Positions 1 to 8,226 of a DNA stretch of 64,000 bases are shown piece after piece (within the stretch, counting starts at the first letter, position 1; each line of letters starts with the position of its first letter). Source of the DNA: Nocardia takedensis NBRC 100417. GTDB taxonomy: Bacteria; Actinomycetota; Actinomycetes; Mycobacteriales; Mycobacteriaceae. A program made the position numbers and the translations under genes. The stretch spans positions 1 through 64,000 of the forward strand of contig NZ_BAGG01000061.1 in NCBI RefSeq assembly GCF_000308695.1. The letters are read 5' to 3'. Under the pieces are notes generated by a model. The model was not told where the DNA came from, made no database searches, and saw only the letters and a program-made list of their open reading frames with translations.

Positions 1-1444
1 CGGAACGATCGCCGCCGGTGCGCCCCGAGCCCGCCCCGTCGCGTCCGCCCGAGCGGGTCGACGAGTCGGATTCGCCGCCCTGCCGGGAACCGCGACCGCG
101 CCGGGACGAGCCCGCCGCACCTGTCGCGCCCACCACCGGACCGCGCGCGGAAGCACCGCCGCGCCCGCGTCGGCGACCCGTGGACGTACCGGCCTGATCC
201 GTGCTCGCGACGTTCGCGGGCGGGGTGGGCACGATCGCCGCGCCCGGTCCGGGCGGCGTCCGCGCGCCGGTGATGTCGCGCAGATCGCGGTCGCCCGCGA
301 CCACCTGGACGCCGACCACGTCCACGCCCGCCTTGCGGGTCATCTTCTCCACGTCCGAGCGCTCCTCGGCGGTGACCAGCGTGACGACCACGCCGTCCTC
401 GCCCGCGCGCGCCGTGCGCCCGGCCCGGTGCAGATACGCCTTGGACTCGGCGGGCGGGTCGACGTGCACGACCAGCGAGATGCCGTCGACGTGGATGCCG
501 CGCGCGGCGACGTCGGTGGTCACCAGCACGGGAGTGGTGCCGTCGGCGAAGGCCGCCAGCGTGCGGGTGCGGTTGTTCTGCGCCTTGCCGCCGTGCAGCG
601 CGCCCGCCGCGATCCCGACCCCGCGCAACTGCTTGGCCAGACGGTCCGCGCCGTGCTTGGTGCGCACGAACATGATGGTCAGCCCGTCGCGCGCGGCGAT
701 CTCGGCGACCACGGCGCGCTTGGCGAATTTGTCGCCGACGTAGAGCAGGTGATGCGACATGGTCGACACCGAAGCCGACGGCGGCGCGGTGGAATGGGTG
801 ACCGGATCGCGCAGATAGCGCTTGACCAGCTTGTCGACGTCGCCGTCGAGGGTGGCCGAGAACAGCAGGCGCTGACCGTCTTTCGGGGTGCGGTCGAGCA
901 GTTTGACCACCTGCGGCAGGAAGCCCATGTCGGCCATGTGATCGGCCTCGTCCAGCGCGGTGACCCGCACGTCGGACAGATCCGCCGAGCGCTGGGCGAT
1001 GAGGTCCTCGAGGCGGCCGGGGGTGGCGATGAGCAGGTCGACGCCGCGCGCTAGCCGGTCGGCCTGGCGTTTGATCGGCGCGCCGCCGACGACCGAGGCG
1101 ATGCGCAGGCCCAGCGCCAGGGCGGGCGCGTCGAGCGACTTCTCGATCTGGGCGGCGAGTTCGCGGGTGGGCACGAGTACGAGACCGCGCGGGCGGCCGG
1201 GCGCGGCGGCGCCGCCGGTCAGCGTGACCAGCATCGGCAGGCCGAAGGCCAGGGTCTTGCCCGATCCGGTCGGCCCTCGCCCCAGCACGTCACGGCCCGC
1301 GAGGGCATCGGGAACGGTCGCCGCCTGGATCGGGAACGGGGCGTCGATGCCGTCGCGGCGCAGGGCCTGGACGAGCACGGGGGGAAGGCCCAGGTCCGCG
1401 AACGTCACTGGGGACGTCGAGGCAGCGGTGAGCGAGGAGGTCAA
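1..1444 (-). CDS. DEAD-box ATP-dependent RNA helicase, 3' part outside window
   Basis: ATP-dependent RNA helicase acting on structured RNA. Reading leftwards from a TTG at 1444 preceded by GAAAGG, the protein shows a Q-motif region (residues about 35-43), Walker A GPTGSGKT (57-64), PTRELA, the motif-II DEAD box in LDEADHM, SAT in LLFSATL, and motif VI in HRAGRTARAG. All core helicase motifs are therefore present. The last hundred or so residues in view are a low-complexity Gly/Arg/Ser tail typical of RNA-binding extensions of RhlE-type helicases. The gene runs off the left edge, so the C-terminus is unseen. No ATG fits the start well; TTG is chosen for its ribosome site and for including the full Q motif. 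Confidence 0.9.
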   Translation of the reverse strand, partial: MTSSLTAASTSPVTFADLGLPPVLVQALRRDGIDAPFPIQAATVPDALAGRDVLGRGPTGSGKTLAFGLPMLVTLTGGAAAPGRPRGLVLVPTRELAAQIEKSLDAPALALGLRIASVVGGAPIKRQADRLARGVDLLIATPGRLEDLIAQRSADLSDVRVTALDEADHMADMGFLPQVVKLLDRTPKDGQRLLFSATLDGDVDKLVKRYLRDPVTHSTAPPSASVSTMSHHLLYVGDKFAKRAVVAEIAARDGLTIMFVRTKHGADRLAKQLRGVGIAAGALHGGKAQNNRTRTLAAFADGTTPVLVTTDVAARGIHVDGISLVVHVDPPAESKAYLHRAGRTARAGEDGVVVTLVTAEERSDVEKMTRKAGVDVVGVQVVAGDRDLRDITGARTPPGPGAAIVPTPPANVASTDQAGTSTGRRRGRGGASARGPVVGATGAAGSSRRGRGSRQGGESDSSTRSGGRDGAGSGRTGGDRS

Positions 1445-1547
1445 AAGGTGCCTTTCGTATTTCAGCGACCGGTGGCGCTGATCGGTCTCGGTGGTGTGTC
1501 CCACCGCACGGAGCCACGGCGGACTCGTCGAGCCGCCGCCGGTCGCG

Positions 1548-2486
1548 TCAGCCGTGGAAGAGTCGGCTGAGTTCGACCAACCAGGGTACCGCGACCGCGA
1601 GAGTCGGGACGACCAGGATGGCCACCGACCCCAGATACGCGGCCGAGGCGACCCGCAGATCGCCGATGCGTTCGTTGAGTCGTTGGATGCGGATGAGCGT
1701 CGTCGGCCCGCCCGCGGCGAGCGCGCCCTGCGGCGCGGTGGACTTGGCGCAGGCGACCAGCGCGCGGGCCAGCGGCGCGGGGCCGGTGACCTTGACCGCC
1801 GAATCGTCGGCGAGCAGTTCGATGAGCAGTTTCACCGACCCCAGCGCGGCCTTGCTGCGCACCACGCGCGGGAACGCCTCGTGCACGGCGGTGAACGCCT
1901 CGAGCACCAGATCGTGGCGGGCCCGCAGGTGCGAGCGCTCGTGGCTGACGATCGCGGTGACCTCGGGTTCGTCGAGGCTGGTCAGGGTGCCCTCGCTGAG
2001 GACGACGCGCTGGCGCAGGCCGGGCAGGCAGTAGGCGATGGGTTCGGTGGCGGCCAGCACCCGGATGTCGGCGGCGCGGCGGTGCGGCCCGCTCTGGTCC
2101 AGCAGGTCGACCAGCATGCGATGGCGGGCGCGGCGACGGCGGGTGTGCACGCCGACGCGCACGATCGAGAACATCAGGCGGCCGCCGACCAGCAGGGTCA
2201 GGGCGAAGACGGTGACGTAGGCCAGCCACAGGGGGAGTCCGAGGGCGTCGATCTCCCGGGTGGGCGAGGTGGTCGGGCGGCCGTCGGGGCCGGGGACCAA
2301 CAGTTCCGCCGCGATCGCCAGGCCGGAGCCGAAGGCGCTGAGCACGGCGGCGAGCGCGATGGCCTGCCACAGGACCAACGCCGCGCGTGGCGTTCGGTAC
2401 GGCCACGTCGCGCGGCTCAACAGCGCTGGAGCAGGCCCCGCGAGAAGCAAAGCGAGACCGGCGAAGACCGGCGCGGTTGCGTTCAT
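1548..2486 (-). CDS. M56 family (BlaR1/MecR1-like) membrane metallopeptidase
   Basis: Predicted integral membrane zinc peptidase of the M56 family. About four hydrophobic segments are visible (residues roughly 5-22, 36-63, 82-109, 283-305). The zinc motif HExxH is H182-E183-R-S-H186. At 312 residues it lacks the C-terminal penicillin-binding sensor of staphylococcal BlaR1/MecR1, so the inducing signal is unknown. It lies 65 bp downstream of a blaI-like repressor gene on the same strand, the usual actinobacterial arrangement. By family analogy the peptidase would relieve repression by the BlaI-type protein; that step is inferred. Confidence 0.85.
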   Translation of the reverse strand: MNATAPVFAGLALLLAGPAPALLSRATWPYRTPRAALVLWQAIALAAVLSAFGSGLAIAAELLVPGPDGRPTTSPTREIDALGLPLWLAYVTVFALTLLVGGRLMFSIVRVGVHTRRRRARHRMLVDLLDQSGPHRRAADIRVLAATEPIAYCLPGLRQRVVLSEGTLTSLDEPEVTAIVSHERSHLRARHDLVLEAFTAVHEAFPRVVRSKAALGSVKLLIELLADDSAVKVTGPAPLARALVACAKSTAPQGALAAGGPTTLIRIQRLNERIGDLRVASAAYLGSVAILVVPTLAVAVPWLVELSRLFHG

Positions 2487-2551
2487 CGACTCAGCTCACT
2501 GCGTTGTGGGGCCAAGACGCGCACGGCGTTGTGCGCGTCGCGCCGAAGGTA

Positions 2552-2929
2552 TCAGGAACCTTCGGATGATTCGAGCTTAGCCAGTGCCTCCCGCAGGGCG
2601 TCGGCCTCGTCGGGGCCGACCTGTTCGACGAAGTGCACGAGGGCGGCGGCGCGACTGCCCGCCTCCTCGGCCTGTTGCAACGCGTCCACCATGAGACTCG
2701 CGACCAATTCGTCGCGGGTGTGCACGGGGGCGTAGCGGTGCGCGCGGTCGTCGCGCCGCTGCACCACCAGATTCTTCTTCGCGAGCCGCTGGAGCACCGT
2801 CATCACCGTGGTGTACGCGAGCTCACGGCGTGCGGCCAATGCCTCGTGCACCTGCCGGACCGTCTGCGGTTCGTCACTGGACCACAGCTGGTCCATGACC
2901 GCCTTCTCGAGTTCACCAAGTCCTGCCAT
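2552..2929 (-). CDS. BlaI/MecI/CopY family transcriptional repressor
   Basis: Winged-helix repressor of 125 residues, the normal length for BlaI/MecI. The N-terminal half (residues 1-75) has the conserved pattern LGELEKAVMDQLW, then VHEALAARRELAYTTVMTVL, where recognition-helix residues YTTVMT are retained. The C-terminal half is helical and would dimerise. It precedes the M56 peptidase gene and has a dyad operator about 35-50 bp upstream of its start (2964-2980), so autoregulation is likely. In mycobacteria BlaI controls its own operon and respiratory or beta-lactamase genes; targets here are unknown. Confidence 0.9.
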   Translation of the reverse strand: MAGLGELEKAVMDQLWSSDEPQTVRQVHEALAARRELAYTTVMTVLQRLAKKNLVVQRRDDRAHRYAPVHTRDELVASLMVDALQQAEEAGSRAAALVHFVEQVGPDEADALREALAKLESSEGS

Positions 2930-2963
2930 CCCACAAGTTTAGAGACTCAACGACGCAATGGCG

Positions 2964-2980
2964 TACTACACCTTGTCGTA
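2964..2980. promoter_or_regulatory. BlaI-like operator dyad
   Basis: On the minus strand the sequence reads TACGACA-AGG-TGTAGTA, a dyad with 6 of 7 paired positions and the ACA/TGT plus TAC/GTA half-sites expected of BlaI/MecI operators. It lies between the blaI-like start (2929) and the end of the siderophore ATPase gene (3017), where an autoregulatory site would sit. Binding is inferred from position and pattern. Confidence 0.65.
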
Positions 2981-3016
2981 ACTGTCGGGTAGCTGTGTGG
3001 TATTGGTCATACCCGG

Positions 3017-3877
3017 TCAGCGCGGCGTGTCCGATCCCAGGACGTGCCTGGCCCCGATCGGGACGATCATCGGACGACCCGACACCGGGTCCTCGAGCAC
3101 CGTGGCCGCCAGACCGAACACCTCGCGCAACAGCTCGGCATCGATGATGTCGGCGGGCGCGCCCTGGGCGACGATCCGGCCGGCCCGCATCACGATCAGC
3201 CGATCGCTGTAGCGGATCGCCAGATTCAGGTCGTGCAGCACCATCACCACGGTGCGGCCCATCTCGTCGTGCAGGAGGTCCACCAGGTCGAGCACCTCGA
3301 GCGAATGCGCGAGATCCAGGTAGGTGGTCGGTTCGTCCAGCAGCAGGATGTCGGTGCCCTGGGCCAGCGCCATCGAGATCCACGCGCGCTGGCGCTGCCC
3401 GCCGGACAGTTCGTCGAGCGCGCGGTCGGCCAGATCGGCGATGCCGGTCTGCTCGAGCGCGGTCATCACCTCGGCCTCGTCGGTCGCCGACCACTGCCGG
3501 ATCCAGGACTGGTGCGGATGACGTCCGCGCGCGACCAGATCCGCGACGGTCAGCCCCTCGGGGGCGACCGGCGTCTGCGGCAGCATGCCGACCACGCGGG
3601 CGACGTCCTTGGTCTTCATCGAGGTGATCGCCTTGCCGTCGAGCAGCACGCGCCCCTGGTGCGGGCGCAGCAGCCTGCCCAGCGAGCGCAGCAGCGTCGA
3701 CTTGCCGCAGCCGTTCGGGCCGATCACGGTGGTGACGACACCGGTCGGGATCTCGAGGTCCAAGCCGTCGATGATGACGCGTTCGCCGTAGCCGAGGGTG
3801 ACGCCCTCGGCGCGCAGGCGGTGCTGCGCGGCGGGGACGGTGACTTCCGGTGCGGTGGAGTCGGGTGCGGTGGTCAT
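3017..3877 (-). CDS. Iron-siderophore ABC transporter ATPase (FecE/FepC type)
   Basis: Cytoplasmic ATPase energising ferric-siderophore import through the two adjacent permeases. The 286-residue protein has Walker A GPNGCGKS (53-60), the FepC-like Q-loop segment GMLPQTP, signature LSGGQRQR, Walker B ILLLDEPT and the switch histidine in VLHDLN. The ATG at 3877 overlaps the stop of the upstream permease gene in ATGA, showing translational coupling, so longer in-frame extensions are rejected. No substrate-binding lipoprotein gene is in the window; it must be encoded elsewhere or shared. Confidence 0.93.
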   Translation of the reverse strand: MTTAPDSTAPEVTVPAAQHRLRAEGVTLGYGERVIIDGLDLEIPTGVVTTVIGPNGCGKSTLLRSLGRLLRPHQGRVLLDGKAITSMKTKDVARVVGMLPQTPVAPEGLTVADLVARGRHPHQSWIRQWSATDEAEVMTALEQTGIADLADRALDELSGGQRQRAWISMALAQGTDILLLDEPTTYLDLAHSLEVLDLVDLLHDEMGRTVVMVLHDLNLAIRYSDRLIVMRAGRIVAQGAPADIIDAELLREVFGLAATVLEDPVSGRPMIVPIGARHVLGSDTPR

Positions 3878-4974
3878 GACAAGGTCGCCTTCCGATTCAT
3901 GCGCACGAGCAGGTAGAGCAGGAACGGTCCGCCGAAGGCGGCGGTCACGATGCCGACGGGCAGCTCGACCGGCGAGATCGTGCGCGAGGCCACGTCCGCG
4001 CCCACCACCAGGATCGCACCGAACAGGGCCGAGCCGACGAGTGGTTCGCCGGGTGTGCGGAACACCATGCGCGCGATCTGCGGCGCCGCCAGCGCGACGA
4101 AGCCGACCGGGCCGACCGCCGCCGTGGCCACCGAGGCGACCAGTACGGCGGTGCCGAGCAGCAGCGCCTGTTGGGTCTGCACCCGCACGCCGAGGACGGT
4201 GACGCTCTCCGGTCCCAGGCGCAGCACCGCCAAGGTGCGCGCGGAGATCGTCGCGACCAGCAGCGACAGGCCCAGCACGAGCGCGGCGGGGATCAGGGTC
4301 GAGTCGTCGGCGGCGTTGAGCGAGCCGTTGACCCACAACTGCGCGCGGGTGGCGTCTTCGAGCGAGCCGCGGGTCAGCACCCAGCTGATGCCCGCGACCA
4401 GCACCGCGTTGACGCCGATGCCGATGAGCACCAACCGCATTCCGGTGGCCCCGGATTCGCCGGTGGCGCTGCGTCCCCAGGCCAGGGCGTAGATGATCAG
4501 CGCGGTCGCGAGGCCCCCGAACGCGGCCGCCGCGGGCGCGCCGACCGAGGCCGCCAAGCCGGTGTTGCCGACGCCGATCAGCACGACGACCGCGCCCAGG
4601 CTCGCGCCGGAGGTGATGCCGAGCATGTCGGGGCTGGCCAGCGGGTTGTGCAGGATCGACTGGGTGATCGCGCCCGCCAGACCCAGGGACGCGCCGACCA
4701 CGAGCGCTGTCAGCGCGCGCGGCATCCGCGATTCCCAGATGATGAAGCGCTGGGCGCGGGTACCGCCGCCGCCGAGCACGTCGAGCACCCGGTCCAGCGG
4801 GATGTGGGTGTCGCCGACGGCGATGTCGAGGCAGAACAGGACGAACAGCGCCGCGATCAACGCCAGCGCGATGATCGTCATCCGCGGGCGCAGCACCATA
4901 GACAGCGGTCCGATCCGCAGGGCGGGACGGCTTGCGCGCAAGGTGTCGGCGTCGGTCTTCACGGTGGCGCTCAC
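3874..4974 (-). CDS. FecCD-type siderophore ABC transporter permease (second)
   Basis: Integral membrane permease of the BtuC/FecCD family, 366 residues, with about ten hydrophobic helices. Family motifs include ESRMPRALTALVVGASLGLAGA near the N-terminus, NPLASPDMLGITSGAS and, near the end, GPVGFVALAAPQIAR, which corresponds to the ATPase-coupling loop. The start is a GTG at 4974 that overlaps the previous stop (GTGA), and its stop overlaps the ATPase start (ATGA). It should form the heterodimeric channel with the first permease. Confidence 0.93.
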   Translation of the reverse strand: MSATVKTDADTLRASRPALRIGPLSMVLRPRMTIIALALIAALFVLFCLDIAVGDTHIPLDRVLDVLGGGGTRAQRFIIWESRMPRALTALVVGASLGLAGAITQSILHNPLASPDMLGITSGASLGAVVVLIGVGNTGLAASVGAPAAAAFGGLATALIIYALAWGRSATGESGATGMRLVLIGIGVNAVLVAGISWVLTRGSLEDATRAQLWVNGSLNAADDSTLIPAALVLGLSLLVATISARTLAVLRLGPESVTVLGVRVQTQQALLLGTAVLVASVATAAVGPVGFVALAAPQIARMVFRTPGEPLVGSALFGAILVVGADVASRTISPVELPVGIVTAAFGGPFLLYLLVRMNRKATLS

Positions 4975-6014
4975 AGACTCACCAGCTTCCGGCGGCGGAC
5001 GAAGACGAGGAAGAACGGCGCGCCGATCACCGCGAGCATCACCGCGACCTGGAGTTCGTCGGGGCGGGCCACGACACGGCCAAGGACGTCGGCGCCGAGC
5101 AGCAGCAGCGCGCCGAACAGGCCGGAATACGGGACCAGCCAACGGTAGTCGGGGCCGGTGAAGAACCGGGCGATGTGCGGGGCGACCAGGCCGAGGAAGG
5201 CGACCGGGCCGATCGCCGCGGTGGCCGACCCGCACAGCAGCACGATGGCGGCCAGACCGATGGCGCGGCTGCGGCCGATGTTCACGCCGAGTCCGCGCGC
5301 GACGTCGTCGCCGAGGCTGAGCAGGTTGAGCCCGGGGGAGGCGGCCACCGCCATCAGCAGGCCCACGGCGAGGAATGGCAGGATCTGCCAGAAGATCTCG
5401 GCGTCGCGGCCCGCGACGGTGCCGACCACCCAGAAGCGGTAGGTGTCCAGCGCGGAGGCGTCGAGCGTGACCACCGCGTTGGTCATGGCCTGTAGGAACA
5501 GCGTCACCGCCGCGCCCGCCAGCACCAGGCTCAGCGGACTGGCCTTGCCGCCGAGCGAGGACGCGCCGAAGACCACGACTCCCGCGATCAGCGCGCCCGC
5601 GAAGGCGAACCAGATGTACTGGTCGGGCCGGGTGAAGCCGAACAGGTACATGCTCAGCGCGGCGAGAAAGGCCGCGCCGGCGTTGAGGCCGAGCAGTCCG
5701 GCGTCGGAGAGCGGGTTGCGGGTGTAGCCCTGGATGAGCGCGCCGGTGGCCCCGAGTGCGATGCCGCACACCAGCGCCAACGCCGTGCGGGGCAGTCGCA
5801 GACCGCGCACGATCTCGGCGGCGGTCGATTCCGCGGGGCAGCTGAAGGGCCCGCCGGGGCAGCTGAGCGCGTTCTGGAGGGCGTCGTAAACGGTTGCGGG
5901 GGAGAGGGATCGGGTGCCGATGGCGACACTCGCGAGCACCGCGAGCGCGAGCAGCGCGACTAGGGCGAGCAGGCCGGTCAAGCGGCGTCGCCTCAGGGAA
6001 CCCAGTGGTGTCAC
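4971..6014 (-). CDS. FecCD-type siderophore ABC transporter permease (first)
   Basis: First permease of the iron importer, about 347 residues and ten membrane segments. Family motifs are LRLPRTALALVCGIALGATGA, NPLSDAGLLGLNAGA and GPVAFLGLVAPHIAR. An open frame continues to an ATG at 6137, but that would translate through the IdeR-like box at 6061-6079, so the GTG at 6014, with AGGAG 13 bases upstream, is preferred. The second permease overlaps its stop by four bases. The iron box places the operon under iron repression by IdeR/DtxR. Confidence 0.9.
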   Translation of the reverse strand: MTPLGSLRRRRLTGLLALVALLALAVLASVAIGTRSLSPATVYDALQNALSCPGGPFSCPAESTAAEIVRGLRLPRTALALVCGIALGATGALIQGYTRNPLSDAGLLGLNAGAAFLAALSMYLFGFTRPDQYIWFAFAGALIAGVVVFGASSLGGKASPLSLVLAGAAVTLFLQAMTNAVVTLDASALDTYRFWVVGTVAGRDAEIFWQILPFLAVGLLMAVAASPGLNLLSLGDDVARGLGVNIGRSRAIGLAAIVLLCGSATAAIGPVAFLGLVAPHIARFFTGPDYRWLVPYSGLFGALLLLGADVLGRVVARPDELQVAVMLAVIGAPFFLVFVRRRKLVSL

Positions 6015-6060
6015 GGCGACGAACTTACTCCTGACTAGAGGTGGTGCTGGGGTTGCTAGG

Positions 6061-6079
6061 TCTGGTAAGCCTAACCTAT
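6061..6079. promoter_or_regulatory. IdeR/DtxR-type iron box 1
   Basis: TCTGGTAAGCCTAACCTAT matches the 19-bp IdeR consensus (TTAGGTTAGGCTAACCTAA) at 14 of 19 positions, including an intact CTAACCTA half. It sits between the divergent permease (start 6014) and the FhuF-like gene (start 6124), so one iron-loaded repressor dimer pair could shut both. Confidence 0.8.
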
Positions 6080-6123
6080 CTTTTGATTCGACTCTGCGAC
6101 GGAGCCGACCCCGAGGAGGTTCG

Positions 6124-6834
6124 ATGTTCGAGCCCATGACACCATTCGCCGCCCGCCACAGCGAGGCGGTCTTCGGCCATGCCTGTAATCGGCTGCGCGC
6201 GCTGCAACCCGAGCATCCGCGCGTCTACGCCGTCGCGGCCATGAACGATCAGGGCAAACGCCGCTGGTGGAAGTTGTCGGAAGGGTTGCACGAGGGGCGC
6301 ATCGAACTCATGTACCGGCGGCACGCCGCGGAGATGATCAGCGCCGACACCGCCGCGGAAGTGGTCGCCACGGCGCTCATCCACGCCGTCGTCGGCCGGG
6401 TCGCCGCGCTGTTGGTCGCCGAGGGCGCGGCGTGGGACCCGGGTCTGGAGAATCTCTGGGTGCACAACGACAACGACGGCGGCCTGGACTGGGCCGGCCT
6501 GTCGGACACCACGATCCGCGTGGTCGCGGGCGATCGGCGCGCGGGTGAGCCCGGCGTCGTCGCGCTGCCGTGCGAGCGGGCGATGTACGTGTGGCTGGCG
6601 CACCGCTGCGTCGCCTCGCTGTCGTTGATCCAGCACGGTCTCGGTCGGTGCTCCGGGTTGAGCGCGCGCCGATTCTGGTCGCTGGTGGGCGAATCCATCG
6701 TGGGCGCGGCGACCTACGTCCCGGATCTGGCGCGCACCGACGCGCTGGCGGGCGCGCGCCGCGGACAAGGGTTGTTGCTCGCCCTCGAGGAGCGCGGACT
6801 GCCGGTGCGCCGAAGCCCTTGCTTAGTTAGGTAA
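6124..6834 (+). CDS. FhuF-like protein lacking the C-terminal iron-sulfur motif
   Basis: A 236-residue cytoplasmic protein starting at an ATG with a strong GAGGAGG site. Its layout resembles FhuF-family ferric-siderophore reductases: a helical N-terminal half with RVAALLVAEGAAWDPGLENLW, a middle L-x(n)-HRC segment and a C-terminal end GLPVRRSPCLVR. FhuF proteins normally end with RRSCCLyYR followed by CxxC, binding a 2Fe-2S cluster. Here the CC is PC and the protein stops directly inside a second iron box. So either it is a truncated, cluster-free relative or the assignment is wrong. Divergent expression with the importer under an iron box supports a role in iron metabolism. Confidence 0.55.
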   Translation: MFEPMTPFAARHSEAVFGHACNRLRALQPEHPRVYAVAAMNDQGKRRWWKLSEGLHEGRIELMYRRHAAEMISADTAAEVVATALIHAVVGRVAALLVAEGAAWDPGLENLWVHNDNDGGLDWAGLSDTTIRVVAGDRRAGEPGVVALPCERAMYVWLAHRCVASLSLIQHGLGRCSGLSARRFWSLVGESIVGAATYVPDLARTDALAGARRGQGLLLALEERGLPVRRSPCLVR

Positions 6835-6845
6835 GCCTGACCTAT
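6827..6845. promoter_or_regulatory. IdeR/DtxR-type iron box 2
   Basis: TTAGGTAAGCCTGACCTAT matches 15 of 19 positions of the IdeR consensus. The box overlaps the last codons and the TAA of the FhuF-like gene and lies about 195 bp upstream of the thioesterase gene at 7040. It would make that gene iron-regulated from its own promoter; the overlap with coding sequence is unusual. Confidence 0.72.
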
Positions 6846-7039
6846 ACTGATCACGGCGTACGGATCGAGCGAGAGTCCCGAGGGCTGCGGTGACCCCCGA
6901 TCCCCTGCCGCGGCGGGCTTCCACTCCGGTGGGAGCCCGCCGCTACGTCTTCGCCGGTCTTTCCCACGCGCACAGCGCACTCCGGCGCGCGGACACACCC
7001 CCCACGCGGGCGATCCGCCGGCAATGCCAAGGTGAGAGC

Positions 7040-7480
7040 ATGAGCAACCAGGAGCGCCCCGCGTCGTTGGCGGGCCTTACCCCCGAGCAGATGAACGAGG
7101 CGAGCAAGGGGACCTTCGCCGACGTGGTCGGCCTGCGCTACACCGAGATCACCCCCGACCGGGTGCGCGGCGAATGGGTCGTCGAACCGCATCTGCACCA
7201 GCCCATGGGCATCGTCAACGGCGGGGTCTACTGCACCGTCATCGAGACGCTGGCCAGCATCGCGGGCGCGGTCTGGCTCGGTACCGGCGGCACCGTCGTC
7301 GGCGTCAACAACAACACCGACTTCCTGCGCGCGGTACGTGAAGGCACCCTGTCCGCCGAGGCGACCCCGGTGCACCGCGGGCGCACCCAGCAACTGTGGC
7401 AGGTCGTCATCGTCGACGAACAGCGCCGCCCTGTCGCGCACGGCCAGGTGCGGTTGCAGAACCTGCCGAACCGGGACTGA
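7040..7480 (+). CDS. PaaI-type hotdog-fold thioesterase
   Basis: Predicted acyl-CoA (or carrier-bound) thioesterase, 146 residues, one hotdog domain. The helix-strand core reads HQPMGIVNGGVYCTVIETLAS, where the usual HGG is NGG and the conserved Glu of the helix is kept; VVGVNNNTDFLRAVREGTLSAEATPVHRGR is the second conserved strand pair. The start ATG follows AAGGTGAG. An iron box lies upstream, suggesting involvement in iron-responsive metabolism such as siderophore acyl-chain editing, but the substrate cannot be read from sequence. Confidence 0.85.
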   Translation: MSNQERPASLAGLTPEQMNEASKGTFADVVGLRYTEITPDRVRGEWVVEPHLHQPMGIVNGGVYCTVIETLASIAGAVWLGTGGTVVGVNNNTDFLRAVREGTLSAEATPVHRGRTQQLWQVVIVDEQRRPVAHGQVRLQNLPNRD

Positions 7481-7557
7481 GCGCTCGTTCCGCATCCCCG
7501 GAACGGCCGTGCCAGAATGACCGTCACCCGTGTCGTCGGAATCGGTGAGGAGCCCGG

Positions 7558-7860
7558 ATGCGACTGTCGCCGCACGAGCAGGAGCGGCTGCTGCTGAGTT
7601 ACGCGGCCGAACTGGCGCGCCGCAGGCAGGCACGCGGACTCAAACTCAACCACCCCGAGGCGGTCGCGCTGATCACCGACCACGTGCTCGAGGGCGCGCG
7701 CGACGGGCGGTCGGTCGCCGAACTGATGTCCTCGGGGCGCACGGTGCTCACCCGCGCCGACGTCATGGCGGGTGTGCCGGAGATGATCCACGACGTGCAG
7801 GTCGAGGCCACCTTCCCCGACGGCACGAAACTCGTCACCGTCCACCATCCGATCGGCTGA
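7558..7860 (+). CDS. ureA: Urease gamma subunit
   Basis: Small structural subunit of nickel urease, exactly 100 residues as usual. It begins [13 protein letters not shown] and contains the conserved [19 protein letters not shown] and [21 protein letters not shown]. The ATG follows GTGAGGAG. It is the first gene of ureABC, nine bases before ureB. The complex hydrolyses urea to ammonia and carbamate. Confidence 0.97.
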   Translation: MRLSPHEQERLLLSYAAELARRRQARGLKLNHPEAVALITDHVLEGARDGRSVAELMSSGRTVLTRADVMAGVPEMIHDVQVEATFPDGTKLVTVHHPIG

Positions 7861-7869
7861 GGGGCGCGC

Positions 7870-8226
7870 GTGATCCCCGGAGAATTCCTCTGCGACGAGG
7901 GCGTCATCGAATTGAACGCGGGTGCGCCGCGCGTGGAACTCGACGTCGTCAACACCGGTGACCGACCCGTGCAGGTCGGCAGCCACGTGCACTTCCCGCA
8001 GGCCAACGCCGCGCTCGAGTTCGACCGCGCCGCCGCCCACGGCCGTCGCCTCGACATCCCGGCGGGCACGGCGGTCCGGTTCGAACCCGGTCTGGCCCAA
8101 CGCGTCCGGCTCGTACCGCTGGGCGGCACGCGCGAGGTGTACGGCATCGGCCCGAACCCGCCCGGTCGACTCGATGGCTGCGGGGCACGGCAACGGACGC
8201 GGCGAGACCGGGAGGTCGGAAGATGA
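7870..8226 (+). CDS. ureB: Urease beta subunit
   Basis: Structural beta subunit, 118 residues, starting at a GTG. Family signatures are [31 protein letters not shown] and [13 protein letters not shown]. The C-terminal tail ([19 protein letters not shown]) is basic and not conserved in the family core. Its stop overlaps the ureC start in ATGA, which indicates coupled translation and a fixed subunit ratio. Confidence 0.96.
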   Translation: MIPGEFLCDEGVIELNAGAPRVELDVVNTGDRPVQVGSHVHFPQANAALEFDRAAAHGRRLDIPAGTAVRFEPGLAQRVRLVPLGGTREVYGIGPNPPGRLDGCGARQRTRRDREVGR

